Shown: positions 9,595 through 18,473 of the stretch, piece by piece
How the letters are laid out: the number at the start of each line of letters is the position of its first letter
How positions within the stretch are numbered: the stretch's first letter is position 1
From: Fontibacter flavus
GTDB lineage: Bacteria > Bacteroidota > Bacteroidia > Cytophagales > Cyclobacteriaceae
Direction of reading: 5' to 3'
Length of the DNA stretch: 64,000 nt
Assembly: GCF_042432905.1 (NCBI RefSeq)
Contig: NZ_JBHLWI010000048.1
Coordinates: 24,448-88,447 of the forward strand
Made by a program: the position numbers and the translations under genes
The notes under the pieces: generated by a model
Databases searched by the model: none
The model's input: the letters and a program-made list of their open reading frames with translations, nothing else
What the model was told of the DNA's origin: nothing

Positions 9595-10629
9595 TTATTG
9601 GGCTGTTTTAATCTTTTTTGTAGAGTTTCTTGGTACCAATGTCGTGAGTAATACAAAAGATTGAGGTTCGTCAGATACTACTTCGTCTAATTGGTCTAAG
9701 AGGTGATTGGCAGCAATCTGCCCCATTTCGTACCCAGGTTGTGAGACAGTGGTCAAAGAGGGTTCTACTACAGCAGATGTAGGGTTATTCGTAAAACCGG
9801 CCAAGGCAATATCCTCAGGGATTTTGATGCCTTTTTCTTTTAAAACCATCATGACGTCTACCGCTAATGGGTCAATCATGGCGAATATGGCGTCAGGGTG
9901 TTCTTTTTCAGCCAACATTTGCAAGGTGATTTCCCTGTTCATGTCAGAAGTCAAGTCGGTAACATACACCAAACTTTCTGATTCGGGTATTCCAAATTCC
10001 TTCAATGCTTTAAGGTACCCTTCTTTTCTTTTTTTGCTGATATATAAATCCTCAGGACCTGAAAAATAGGCTACTTTTCGGCATCCTTGTTCTAAAAGAT
10101 GATGTACGGCTAAATAAGCTCCGTGAGCATCATCAACAGTCACTTTTGAAACAGGGATCTCCTCTGTGACCCTGTCAAACATGATAAAAGGTATCTCTCT
10201 ATCATATAGCTCTCTGAGATGGTCATAATTTTTTGTTTCACGGCTGAGTGAAATCAAAAGACCATCCACCTGAGAGGAAACCAAGGTCTTGATGTTTGCT
10301 TTCTCCTGTTCAAAAGATTCATTGGACTGACATATCATGATATTGTAGCCCCTTTTGTAGGCAGTATCCTGAATCCCGCTGATGTTGCTGGAGAAAAAAT
10401 GTGAGGTAAGTTCTGGTACGATGACTCCCAGTACTTTGCTTTTGCTGATACGAAGGCTCTGCGCCAAAAGATTGTACTGGTAATTCATGCTTTTAGCCAT
10501 TTCCACGATCTTTTTTTTCGTCTCGGGATGAAGCTCTGGAGAATCTTTCAATGCTCTGGAAACAGTAGATACAGATACGCCAAGTTTTTTGGCGATCTCT
10601 TTCATGGTAACCTGATGGCCTTTTTTCAT
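9595..10629 (-). CDS. LacI-family transcriptional regulator, probable regulator of galM-galK
   Basis: The 344-residue product has an N-terminal LacI helix-turn-helix (MKEIAKKLGVSVSTVSRAL, residues ~9-27), the hinge region LRISKSKVLGVIVPEL, and a periplasmic-binding-protein-like sensor domain to the C-terminus. The family binds palindromic operators as dimers and responds to a sugar or sugar phosphate. The first gene of the lacI-galM-galK run, it most likely controls galactose use (inference from context). Only 27 nt separate it from the upstream M28 peptidase gene, so it may also be read from the cysS promoter. No obvious LacI operator palindrome was seen in that short gap. Confidence 0.92.
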   Translation of the reverse strand: MKKGHQVTMKEIAKKLGVSVSTVSRALKDSPELHPETKKKIVEMAKSMNYQYNLLAQSLRISKSKVLGVIVPELTSHFFSSNISGIQDTAYKRGYNIMICQSNESFEQEKANIKTLVSSQVDGLLISLSRETKNYDHLRELYDREIPFIMFDRVTEEIPVSKVTVDDAHGAYLAVHHLLEQGCRKVAYFSGPEDLYISKKRKEGYLKALKEFGIPESESLVYVTDLTSDMNREITLQMLAEKEHPDAIFAMIDPLAVDVMMVLKEKGIKIPEDIALAGFTNNPTSAVVEPSLTTVSQPGYEMGQIAANHLLDQLDEVVSDEPQSFVLLTTLVPRNSTKKIKTAQ

Positions 10630-10656
10630 GATTTAGTGTGGTTTAAAAGGGTAATC

Positions 10657-11637
10657 CTATTCCTGATAAAGGGTAAACAACACTGTCTGTCCAACGGCTT
10701 TTAAAGTCCTTTTATCAATCAATTCCATGTTGTCATCATGGGTGTGATGGTAATGTCCAAAACCAAAATCCGGAGAAAATTCCACAATATTGATCATGGG
10801 TATTTTAGCGTCCTTATTGACAAAATAGTGATCATCAATGATTTCTGGAGCATCTCTCGTAATAAAGAAGTCAGAATATCCTAATTCTGAAGCAAAGCTC
10901 CATACTTTATTGACAATATTTTTGCCGTATCTCATCGAATGTCCTTCTCTGTAAAATCTGGCTCCCTTGGCGCCTACCAAATCCAATAAAATACCATAAT
11001 AGGCAGAATATCCTCTTTCGTGAGGGTTTTTAGACCAATGTTGGGAGCCCAGGCACCACCATATTTGGGAATTGTTTCTAATATTCACTTGCTCGGGTTC
11101 CCCATCATCCTCACCGTCAAAAAGGATAAAATCTATCCCAATTTCAGGTTTGTTGGCAGCAGTACTGATAATTCTTGCAATTTCCAATAACACCCCCACT
11201 CCAGAGCCTCCGTCATTAGCACCGTCTATCGGTTCATTAATTCTTTCAGTGTCTTTGTCAGCCATTCTTCTGGTGTCCCAGTGGGCGGCCAATAATACTC
11301 TTTTCTTAGCTGATGGATTAAATGAAGCAATGATGTTGCTGAGATCCCAGGTTTTATTATCATAACTTTTAGCCTGGAAATCTTGGGTCTGAACATCCAT
11401 ACCAAAACTTTCAAACTTCTGGATCAGCCAATCTCTGGTTTTCTTATGCCCTTCAGTATTGGGAACTCTGGGTCCGAACTTAACCTGCTTTTCTATATAG
11501 GCATAAGCTGAGTCAGCGGAGAATTCAGGGGTTTTGTTATAAATAATCGGTTCCTGTAACTTGTCATGGGTCTTATCCCCATTACAAGCCCACAAAAGCA
11601 CCAAAAGGATAATCAAAATACCTGCTCTATTCTTCAT
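10657..11637 (-). CDS. M28-family peptidase / glutaminyl-cyclase-like lipoprotein
   Basis: A start at the ATG 11637 gives a 326-residue lipoprotein with a short hydrophobic signal and lipobox ending in Cys18 (LLVLLWAC). An in-frame ATG 12 nt upstream (11649) would spoil the signal. The mature part is a zinc M28 fold: AAHWDTR, DGANDGGSG and LFDGEDDGE supply the expected metal and catalytic residues. The WWCLGSQHW segment and overall length resemble glutaminyl-peptide cyclotransferases, which form N-terminal pyroglutamate, rather than true aminopeptidases. Both activities remain possible. It acts in the periplasm or on the outer membrane. The gene overlaps the end of cysS by 11 nt. Confidence 0.85.
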   Translation of the reverse strand: MKNRAGILIILLVLLWACNGDKTHDKLQEPIIYNKTPEFSADSAYAYIEKQVKFGPRVPNTEGHKKTRDWLIQKFESFGMDVQTQDFQAKSYDNKTWDLSNIIASFNPSAKKRVLLAAHWDTRRMADKDTERINEPIDGANDGGSGVGVLLEIARIISTAANKPEIGIDFILFDGEDDGEPEQVNIRNNSQIWWCLGSQHWSKNPHERGYSAYYGILLDLVGAKGARFYREGHSMRYGKNIVNKVWSFASELGYSDFFITRDAPEIIDDHYFVNKDAKIPMINIVEFSPDFGFGHYHHTHDDNMELIDKRTLKAVGQTVLFTLYQE

Positions 11638-13120
11638 ACGCCCAGTCAATTTTATCTTTCATGTCCTTTACAACGAAACCCATTGATTTCAGTGCATTTC
11701 TGATTTCATCCACTTTATCATAATTTCTGGCTGTTTTTGCTTCGCTGTATAAGTGAAGTAAGACATCTAATAAAGCTTGTTGATTATCAGATTTTTCTTC
11801 TTGAAGCCCTAAGATTTTTTCAACAAATACGATAAAAGTTTGAATGATATTACCAAATACTTCTTCACCCAATAGGGCAGGATGCAGTTGCCCTGTATAC
11901 ATAGAATTAATTTTCTTCAACAGGTTGAATAGGTGTCCAATCGCCTGAGCAGTATTGAAATCGTCATCCATTGCACGATAAGCATTGGTGATACTCTGCT
12001 CTACCTGCTTGATCTGTTCTCCATCTAATTCTATATTTTCATCTGCAATGAATTGTAGCTTTTTAGCTATTCTGAGTCCATTGATTATTTTTTTATAGCC
12101 TTTTTGGGCTGCTTTCAAAGCATCATTCGAGAAATCCAAAGTTGATCGGTAATGTGCCGTCAACATGAAGTAGCGAATGGTCATAGGGCTGTAAGCTTGG
12201 TCTAAAAGCTTGTGATCACCGTTGAATAACTCCTGTAGCGTAATAAAGTTGCCCAAGGATTTCCCCATCTTTTGCCCATTGATGGTGATCATGTTGTTGT
12301 GCATCCAGTATTTAGCAGGATCTTGGTGGTTGCAGGCATTTCCTTGAGCGATTTCACATTCATGATGGGGAAACATCAAATCCATTCCTCCTCCGTGAAT
12401 ATCAAAATGTTTGCCCAAATATTTCGAAGACATGGCAGTACATTCTAGATGCCAGCCAGGAAACCCAATGCCCCATGGTGATTCCCATTTCATCAAATGT
12501 TCCGGCGCAGCATTTTTCCAAAGGGCAAAATCTACAGCATTTCTTTTTTCTCCCTGTCCGTCCAAATCCCTACTGCCACTTATCAATTCATCCAGGATTC
12601 TTCCTGAGAGTTTTCCGTATTGCTCACGCTCATTGTATTTGAGCACATCAAAATAGACAGATCCATTAACTTCATAAGCCAAACCTTCATCTAGGATTGC
12701 CTGAACCAATGCGATCTGCTCTGGGATATGGCCTGTTGCCCTCGGTTCAATACTTGGTTTGGTTGTGTTGAGCAAATCCATGTCTCTGTGGTAAGTGTCC
12801 GTATATTGTTGGGCCACCTCCATCGGCTCCAATTTTTCCAACTTAGCTTTTTTGGCAATTTTATCTTCTCCTTCATCGGCATCACCGGTCAAGTGCCCTA
12901 CATCGGTAATGTTACGGACATAGCGTACTTTGTAACCCAAATAGCTAAGGTACCGGTAAACTGTATCAAAAGTGACAGCTGGTCTGGCATGGCCTAAATG
13001 TGCATCCCCATAGACTGTCGGTCCGCAGACATACATCCCGACAAAGGGAGGATTGATGGGCTCGAAAATCTCTTTCTTACGGGAAAGTGTGTTATAGATT
13101 TTAAGTTGGTGTTGCTTCAT
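11627..13120 (-). CDS. cysS: Cysteinyl-tRNA synthetase
   Basis: Charges tRNA-Cys with cysteine in the cytoplasm. The 497-residue class I synthetase shows CGPTVYGDAHLGHARP (first zinc cysteine and HIGH-type motif, residues ~32-47), GWHLECTAM, the zinc-ligand region GGGMDLMFPHHECEIAQ, and the KMSKS-type KMGKSLGNF. Length is typical. It is the first gene of a five-gene minus-strand run leading to galK. The 355-bp region upstream contains the purH terminator and probably the cysS promoter. Confidence 0.97.
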   Translation of the reverse strand: MKQHQLKIYNTLSRKKEIFEPINPPFVGMYVCGPTVYGDAHLGHARPAVTFDTVYRYLSYLGYKVRYVRNITDVGHLTGDADEGEDKIAKKAKLEKLEPMEVAQQYTDTYHRDMDLLNTTKPSIEPRATGHIPEQIALVQAILDEGLAYEVNGSVYFDVLKYNEREQYGKLSGRILDELISGSRDLDGQGEKRNAVDFALWKNAAPEHLMKWESPWGIGFPGWHLECTAMSSKYLGKHFDIHGGGMDLMFPHHECEIAQGNACNHQDPAKYWMHNNMITINGQKMGKSLGNFITLQELFNGDHKLLDQAYSPMTIRYFMLTAHYRSTLDFSNDALKAAQKGYKKIINGLRIAKKLQFIADENIELDGEQIKQVEQSITNAYRAMDDDFNTAQAIGHLFNLLKKINSMYTGQLHPALLGEEVFGNIIQTFIVFVEKILGLQEEKSDNQQALLDVLLHLYSEAKTARNYDKVDEIRNALKSMGFVVKDMKDKIDWAYEE

Positions 13121-13388
13121 ATTTTAATGGTAGAAAGTACAAAATGCTGGATGTGCAATAGGCTTTCCATACTAGACTGCAAAATAGCGGATTGTATCGG
13201 TTAAATAAAAAAAATGAGCTTTATTAAGGCTTTTTTACTCAATCATTCTTTGGCTAATAAAAATATAGAATGGCGCCTGTATGCAAAATTTAAAAAGGGC
13301 TGTAGATGCCGAAAGACCAATTGAAGTCATCAACTCTCAAATGGAGCCAATTGGAAACCAAACAAAATTATTTACAAGGTGCTTAATG
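13121..13388. other. Non-coding region between cysS start and purH terminator
   Basis: No open reading frame with family resemblance is seen on either strand. It should contain the cysS promoter on the minus strand. AT-rich stretches occur around 13200-13270, but no exact TAnnTTTG box was found. The rest shows no repeat or RNA structure that could be supported. Confidence 0.5.
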
Positions 13389-13427
13389 AAAAAAGCCCTC
13401 ATCCCGGATAAGATGAGGGCTTTTTAT
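13389..13427 (-). terminator. Rho-independent terminator after purH
   Basis: GCCCTCATC (13395-13403) pairs with GATGAGGGC (13412-13420) around an 8-nt loop. A-runs on one side and T-runs on the other make it work in the minus direction, downstream of purH. Confidence 0.85.
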
Positions 13428-13475
13428 TGATCAATATGCTCTTCGATGGCTTAAGCTAAACCCCGATTGTAGCTT

Positions 13476-15002
13476 TTAATGTTTGAAATGCCTAACACCT
13501 GTCATGACCATGCTCATGCCATGAGCATCACAGTAATCAATTGAATCTTGGTCTTTGATAGAGCCACCAGGCTGAACCACAGCAGTAATACCAGCTTCAT
13601 GAGCAATCTCCACACAATCCGGGAATGGGAAGAAAGCATCGGAAGCCATTACCGCACCTTTCAAGTCAAAGCCGAAAGCTTTCGCTTTTTCAATTGCCTG
13701 CCTCAAAGCATCCACCCTAGAAGTTTGTCCAACGCCTGATGCAAATAATTGATTGCTGTTGCTCAACACGATGGTGTTGGATTTGGTATGCTTGCAGACC
13801 TTAGCAGCAAATACCAAAGCATCTTTTTCTTCTTCAGTAGGGGCTACTTTAGTAACCAGTTTGAAGTCTTCTTTGGTCTCAGTTTTTAGGTCTTTATCTT
13901 GCTCAATAAAACCATTCAGCAATGTCTTGATCTGCTTGGTGCCCGGGACATCTATTTTTTGCAAGAGGAGAATTCTGTTTTTCTTTCCTTTCAACAGTTC
14001 AAGTGCATCTGCATCGAAAGAAGGAGCGATTAACACTTCAAAGAAAAGACTGTTCATTTCCTCTGCAGCAGCCAGATCGACATTTTGATTGGTCACTAAT
14101 ACTCCTCCAAAGGCTGAAGTAGTATCAGCAGCAAAAGCTTTTTGATAAGCTTCCTTCACGGATGAGGCTGTTGCGCATCCACATGCATTGGTATGTTTTA
14201 GAATTGCAAATGCAGTTTCGTCCTTAAATTCTGAAATCAAAGCTACAGCTGCATCTATATCCACGAGGTTGTTGTATGAAAGTTCCTTACCGTTCAATTG
14301 CTCAAACATTTCATTCAGATCCCCATAAAAATGAGAAGCCTGATGAGGATTTTCTCCATAGCGAAGTTCCTTGGCCCTGTTTTCTGATATTTTAAGGGCA
14401 GGGATCTCCTCAGTTTGGTTGAAATAGTTGAAAATATGTGTATCATAATTGGAAGAAACCTGGAATGCCTGAGCAGCAAAGTATCTTCTGTCTTCAAGGC
14501 TCGTGCTACCCTCCTGTGATGTTAATCTTTCTTCCAGTTCACCATATTGGGCTTTAGAAGCTACGATTACCACATCTTTGAAGTTTTTCGCGGCAGCTCT
14601 GATCAATGAGATGCCTCCAATATCGATTTTTTCGATGATATCTGCTTCAGAAGCCCCGGAAGCCACAGTTTCTTCAAATGGATACAGATCCACAATGACC
14701 AGGTCTATGGCAGGAATGTCAAATTCAGAGGCTTGGGATACATCACTTTGATTATCTCTTCTGTGTAGAATACCACCGAAGATTTTTGGATGCAGGGTCT
14801 TCACTCTTCCTCCAAAGATGGAAGGATATCCGGTCAATTCTTCCACAGGGATTACTTCTGCACCTTGTTCTTCAATGAATTTTTGGGTGCCTCCTGTGGA
14901 GTAAATTTTAACTCCATGTTTTTTCAAAAGAGCAATAATGGGTTCAAGATTGTCCTTATAATAGACAGAAATGAGCGCGGATTGTATTTTTTTGGTAGCC
15001 AT
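13476..15002 (-). CDS. purH: Bifunctional AICAR transformylase / IMP cyclohydrolase
   Basis: Catalyses the last two steps of IMP synthesis: formylation of AICAR with 10-formyl-THF, then ring closure. With the ATG at 15002 (MATKKIQSALIS) the protein has 508 residues, the usual size. An in-frame ATG at 15020 would add an unconserved MRHSNI. The N-terminal MGS-like cyclohydrolase domain shows KIYSTGGT and GGRVKTLHPKIFGG. The C-terminal transformylase domain shows KELRYGENPHQ and the catalytic KHTNACGCA. purN lies 109 nt upstream on the same strand; both act in purine synthesis. A terminator follows. Confidence 0.96.
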   Translation of the reverse strand: MATKKIQSALISVYYKDNLEPIIALLKKHGVKIYSTGGTQKFIEEQGAEVIPVEELTGYPSIFGGRVKTLHPKIFGGILHRRDNQSDVSQASEFDIPAIDLVIVDLYPFEETVASGASEADIIEKIDIGGISLIRAAAKNFKDVVIVASKAQYGELEERLTSQEGSTSLEDRRYFAAQAFQVSSNYDTHIFNYFNQTEEIPALKISENRAKELRYGENPHQASHFYGDLNEMFEQLNGKELSYNNLVDIDAAVALISEFKDETAFAILKHTNACGCATASSVKEAYQKAFAADTTSAFGGVLVTNQNVDLAAAEEMNSLFFEVLIAPSFDADALELLKGKKNRILLLQKIDVPGTKQIKTLLNGFIEQDKDLKTETKEDFKLVTKVAPTEEEKDALVFAAKVCKHTKSNTIVLSNSNQLFASGVGQTSRVDALRQAIEKAKAFGFDLKGAVMASDAFFPFPDCVEIAHEAGITAVVQPGGSIKDQDSIDYCDAHGMSMVMTGVRHFKH

Positions 15003-15111
15003 GATGTTTGAATGCCGCAAAGCTGTTAGATCACAAGGGACTTGCGATGTACTTTGAAGCTATATTTTGATGGAAAATTTTTCAAGTTGCAAAGGTAGGA
15101 AAATCAGGTAA

Positions 15112-15669
15112 TTAAAGCAGACTTTCAATCACATTTGGAAAGTATTTGTGCTCCAGTTGATGGACTTTTTGTGCGATGGCCTCAGGGCTGTCTGATGGTT
15201 CCACTGTTACAGCCGCTTGAAAGATGATTTTTCCTTCATCATAATGTTCATTGACAAGATGAATCGTAATGCCTGTTTCCGTTTCACCTGAATCTTTGAC
15301 AGCTTGATGAACTTTCATGCCATACATTCCCTTTCCTCCATATTTAGGCAATAATGCTGGATGAATGTTGACTATTTGGTCTGGATAAGCATGGATCAGA
15401 TTAGCCGGAATTTTCTGTAAAAACCCGGCAAGGACTACAAAATCCACCTCTAAGTCCTGAAGTTTTTGGGTAAGTTCTCCAGCCTCCATTTGACTTCTGT
15501 TAAAAGTAAAAGTAGGTACTTCAAATTTTTTGGCTCTGTCCAATACATAGGCATCTGCCTTGTTAGAACCTATAAGGACTACTTTACCTTTTGAAGAATG
15601 TTGGAAATGTTTGATGATTTCCTCAGCATTGCTGCCGCTGCCCGAAGCGAGGATTGCGATTTTTTTCAA
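15112..15669 (-). CDS. purN: Phosphoribosylglycinamide formyltransferase (GART, 10-formyl-THF dependent)
   Basis: Transfers the formyl group of 10-formyl-THF to GAR, the third step of purine synthesis. The 185-residue protein is full length for PurN, with the glycine-rich start ILASGSGSNAE, the catalytic-region motif NIHPALLPKYGGKGMYG and GITIHLVNEHYDEGKIIFQ. The His and Asp of the active site are present. It probably forms a transcription unit with purH and is preceded by a good promoter candidate at 15695-15727. Confidence 0.95.
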   Translation of the reverse strand: MKKIAILASGSGSNAEEIIKHFQHSSKGKVVLIGSNKADAYVLDRAKKFEVPTFTFNRSQMEAGELTQKLQDLEVDFVVLAGFLQKIPANLIHAYPDQIVNIHPALLPKYGGKGMYGMKVHQAVKDSGETETGITIHLVNEHYDEGKIIFQAAVTVEPSDSPEAIAQKVHQLEHKYFPNVIESLL

Positions 15670-15694
15670 GGTGGGATGATTTGATTTGGTGACT

Positions 15695-15727
15695 CAAAAA
15701 TAGAGATATACCCTCAACTCTCCAAAA
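15695..15727 (-). promoter_or_regulatory. Bacteroidota-type promoter for purN-purH
   Basis: On the minus strand a -7 box TATTTTTG (15702 to 15695, matching TAnnTTTG) is preceded by TTTTG (15727 to 15723) with a 20-nt spacer. This fits the Bacteroidota -33/-7 promoter and would start transcription about 20 nt before the purN ATG. Confidence 0.5.
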
Positions 15728-15839
15728 GCTAATGTCAAGATGAGAGTCATGCATTTTATATATGATGATTTCTCTCCGTTCAGCACATTCCCTGTTGATT
15801 TGATTAAATAAAAAATTAAATTTCATGTAAACAGAATGT

Positions 15840-17459
15840 ATGGTTGTTATGAAAATCTTATCAGGTAAGTTATTCAACTTGCCCTTCTTCGATATTAATA
15901 GCATTTGGCTCATCCTCGTGATTTCAGGGATGATGTTTTCCTGTGGACCAAAGGTGCAGGAGTTGGATTATTTAATCGTTAATGCTTTGGTTTTTAGCGG
16001 TGAAAATGAAGGGCCAATTCACACAGATGTGGGGATTAAAGGAGAGGAGATTGTCTTTGTGGGTAATTCAGGACAGAAAAGGCTAAAAGCCGTAAAAGTT
16101 TTGGAGGCGAAAGGATTGATTTTGGCTCCTGGATTTATTGATCCGCATACGCATTTGGACAGGGACCTTTCAAGTCCTGAATATCAGTCCAACCTTGCTT
16201 CACTGATGCAAGGTGTGACTACTGTTTTTGCAGGAAACGATGGAAACAGTCCTTTGCCTATCGGCAGGAAACTTGAAGAATGGGAGAGAAATGGAATAGG
16301 GACGAATGCAGGTCTTTTTGTTGGTCATGGTGCCGTCAGAAGGGTAGTTCTAGGATTAGAAGCCAAACAGCCAACGGCAGAGGATTTAACAGAAATGGAG
16401 GTTTTGGTGGCCAAATCTATGGAAGAGGGCGCTTTCGGGCTATCCACAGGGCTTTTCTATGCCCCAGGTAGTTACGCTAAAGAAGAAGAAGTAGTCGCAT
16501 TGGCCCAAGTGGCTGCTTCTTATGGAGGAATATATGATACCCATATCCGTGATGAAAGCTCTTATTCAATCGGCTTACTGGCATCTATTGAAGAGGCTAT
16601 AAATATTGGTAGAAAAACGGGTATCGCAGTCCATATTTCACATATCAAAGCCTTGGGGACGGATTTATGGGGAAAAAGTAAAGAAGTTATAGCACTCATA
16701 GAATCTGCGCAAAAAGAAGGAATCAATGTTACGGCCAATCAGTATCCTTATCTGGCTTCGAAAACCAGTTTTAGGGCAACGGTTATTCCCAGATGGGCAG
16801 AAGATGGAGGTAATGATGCCATGTTGGTAAGGTTTGGGAATTTAGAGATAAGAAACAGATTGATTCAAGAAATAACTGAAAATATCAGGATTAGAGGAGG
16901 TGCGGAGGCACTGGTTTTTTCCGAATCGGAAAATCCCATTTATGATGGTATGAGTTTGAGGGAATTTGCAGACATGAGAAAACTTTCTGAAGCGGAGGCA
17001 GCTATGGCTATTCTTACTGAAGAACCGAATCTCGGTGTTGTTTCTTACAATATGGTGGAGGAAGATTTGAAGAATTTTATGCTTAAAGACTGGGTGGTGA
17101 CAGGTTCAGATGGTGGTTCTGGCCATCCAAGAAAATATGGGGCTTTTGCTAGGAAAATCGGTTACTATGCACATCGTGAAAAATGGACCGGTCTGTCGTT
17201 TGCCATTCATCAATCCACGGCAAAGACTGCCAGGATTTTAGGATTGGATAGGAGAGGGCTGATCCAAGAAGGGTATTTTGCAGACCTTGTCTTAATTGAT
17301 TTGGAAAGATATTTGGACAAAGCGACTTTTGAATCCCCTTATGAACTGGCAGAAGGTGTGGAATATGTATTCGTGAATGGAAATTTGGTTATCAATAAAG
17401 GAGAATTCAGTAGTGATTTAAAAGGGAAAGCACTTCGGCTAAATCAAACAAAAAAATAG
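15840..17459 (+). CDS. N-acyl-D-amino-acid deacylase-type amidohydrolase, lipoprotein
   Basis: Members of this family hydrolyse N-acyl-D-amino acids or related amides. The 539-residue protein has a long N-terminal hydrophobic segment ending in a lipobox (VISGMMFSC, Cys35), so it is probably membrane-anchored in the periplasm. An ATG at 15849 is an alternative start. The amidohydrolase core has metal-binding DPHTHLD (~residue 101), THIRDES, VHISHIKALG, the late GSDGGSGHPRKYG, and a C-terminal beta-sandwich segment (GYFADLVLIDLERY, VFVNGNLV). These are D-aminoacylase family landmarks. The exact substrate is unknown. It stands alone between divergent purN and convergent fabI. Confidence 0.85.
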   Translation: MVVMKILSGKLFNLPFFDINSIWLILVISGMMFSCGPKVQELDYLIVNALVFSGENEGPIHTDVGIKGEEIVFVGNSGQKRLKAVKVLEAKGLILAPGFIDPHTHLDRDLSSPEYQSNLASLMQGVTTVFAGNDGNSPLPIGRKLEEWERNGIGTNAGLFVGHGAVRRVVLGLEAKQPTAEDLTEMEVLVAKSMEEGAFGLSTGLFYAPGSYAKEEEVVALAQVAASYGGIYDTHIRDESSYSIGLLASIEEAINIGRKTGIAVHISHIKALGTDLWGKSKEVIALIESAQKEGINVTANQYPYLASKTSFRATVIPRWAEDGGNDAMLVRFGNLEIRNRLIQEITENIRIRGGAEALVFSESENPIYDGMSLREFADMRKLSEAEAAMAILTEEPNLGVVSYNMVEEDLKNFMLKDWVVTGSDGGSGHPRKYGAFARKIGYYAHREKWTGLSFAIHQSTAKTARILGLDRRGLIQEGYFADLVLIDLERYLDKATFESPYELAEGVEYVFVNGNLVINKGEFSSDLKGKALRLNQTKK

Positions 17460-17522
17460 GAGGCTTTCACCCCCTATCATATTCATCAATATTTGATTCT
17501 TGGATTCTACGGTATTAAGTAA

Positions 17523-18338
17523 TTATAGATCCTTAAACTGATCCATCAATTCTTCAGAAATACCAGTCGTGGAATAACCGCCGTCATGGAATAAGTTCTG
17601 CATGGTAACATATCTGGTTAGGTCAGAGAACATGGTGATGATATAATCAGCACAAGCTTCTGCCGGAGCATTGCCCAAAGGAGACATTTTATCCGCAAAG
17701 TTGTAGAAAGCATCAAATCCGCCAATTCCAGTTCCTGCAGTGGTTTTGGTTGGTGATTGGGAAATGGTGTTGACTCTTACTTTTTTCATTTTTCCGAATC
17801 TATAACCATATCCTCTAGCAATACTTTCTAGTAAAGCTTTTGCATCCGCCATATCTGTATAGAATGGATATACACGCTGAGCAGCAATATAAGAAAGTCC
17901 CATAATAGAGCCCCACTCATTCATGATGTCCATTTTTTCTGCCATGTGCATCATTTTGTGGAAAGAAATGGCAGAAACATCATAGGATTTGTTGACCCAA
18001 TCATAGTTTAGGTCACCATAAGAGCGGCCTTTTCTGATATTTGGTGACATACCAATAGAGTGGAGTAAAAAGTCAAAATTTCCACCTAGGTATTCTTTTG
18101 CTTCAGCATAGAGTTTTTCAATATCTTCCAAAGAAGTAGCATCAGCCGGGATGACAATGGTATTGCATTGTTCTGCCAATTCATTGATAGCACCCATTCT
18201 CATGGCAATCGGCGCATTGGTTAATACAAACTTTGCTCCCTGCTCATGTGCTTTGAGTGCAGTTTTCCAAGCGATGGAGTTTTCATCCAATGCACCCGTG
18301 ATGATGCCTAACTTTCCTTTCAATAAATTCTCTGCCAT
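17523..18338 (-). CDS. fabI: Enoyl-[acyl-carrier-protein] reductase (NADH)
   Basis: Reduces enoyl-ACP in the last step of each fatty-acid elongation cycle. The 271-residue SDR-type protein has the FabI cofactor-binding start GKLGIITGALDENSIAW, and the catalytic region around LSYIAAQRVYPFYTDMADAKALL with the Tyr-x6-Met-x3-Lys-like spacing. SQSPTKTTAGTGIGGF is in the substrate loop. Length is typical for FabI. It follows recN on the same strand with a 135-bp gap and converges with the amidohydrolase gene; no clear terminator hairpin is visible in the 63 bp between them. Confidence 0.95.
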   Translation of the reverse strand: MAENLLKGKLGIITGALDENSIAWKTALKAHEQGAKFVLTNAPIAMRMGAINELAEQCNTIVIPADATSLEDIEKLYAEAKEYLGGNFDFLLHSIGMSPNIRKGRSYGDLNYDWVNKSYDVSAISFHKMMHMAEKMDIMNEWGSIMGLSYIAAQRVYPFYTDMADAKALLESIARGYGYRFGKMKKVRVNTISQSPTKTTAGTGIGGFDAFYNFADKMSPLGNAPAEACADYIITMFSDLTRYVTMQNLFHDGGYSTTGISEELMDQFKDL

Positions 18339-18473
18339 AGTATCGTAGTTTAGGTTTGTTCTGTTTTGAATCGGTAAAAATAAGGAAAAAATTAAGATAT
18401 GGGATTTCCTTATCCGTAATTCGGGACCATGTGTTGGGAATTGATCATAAGGAGGTAAGGGTAGGGTAGGGTT

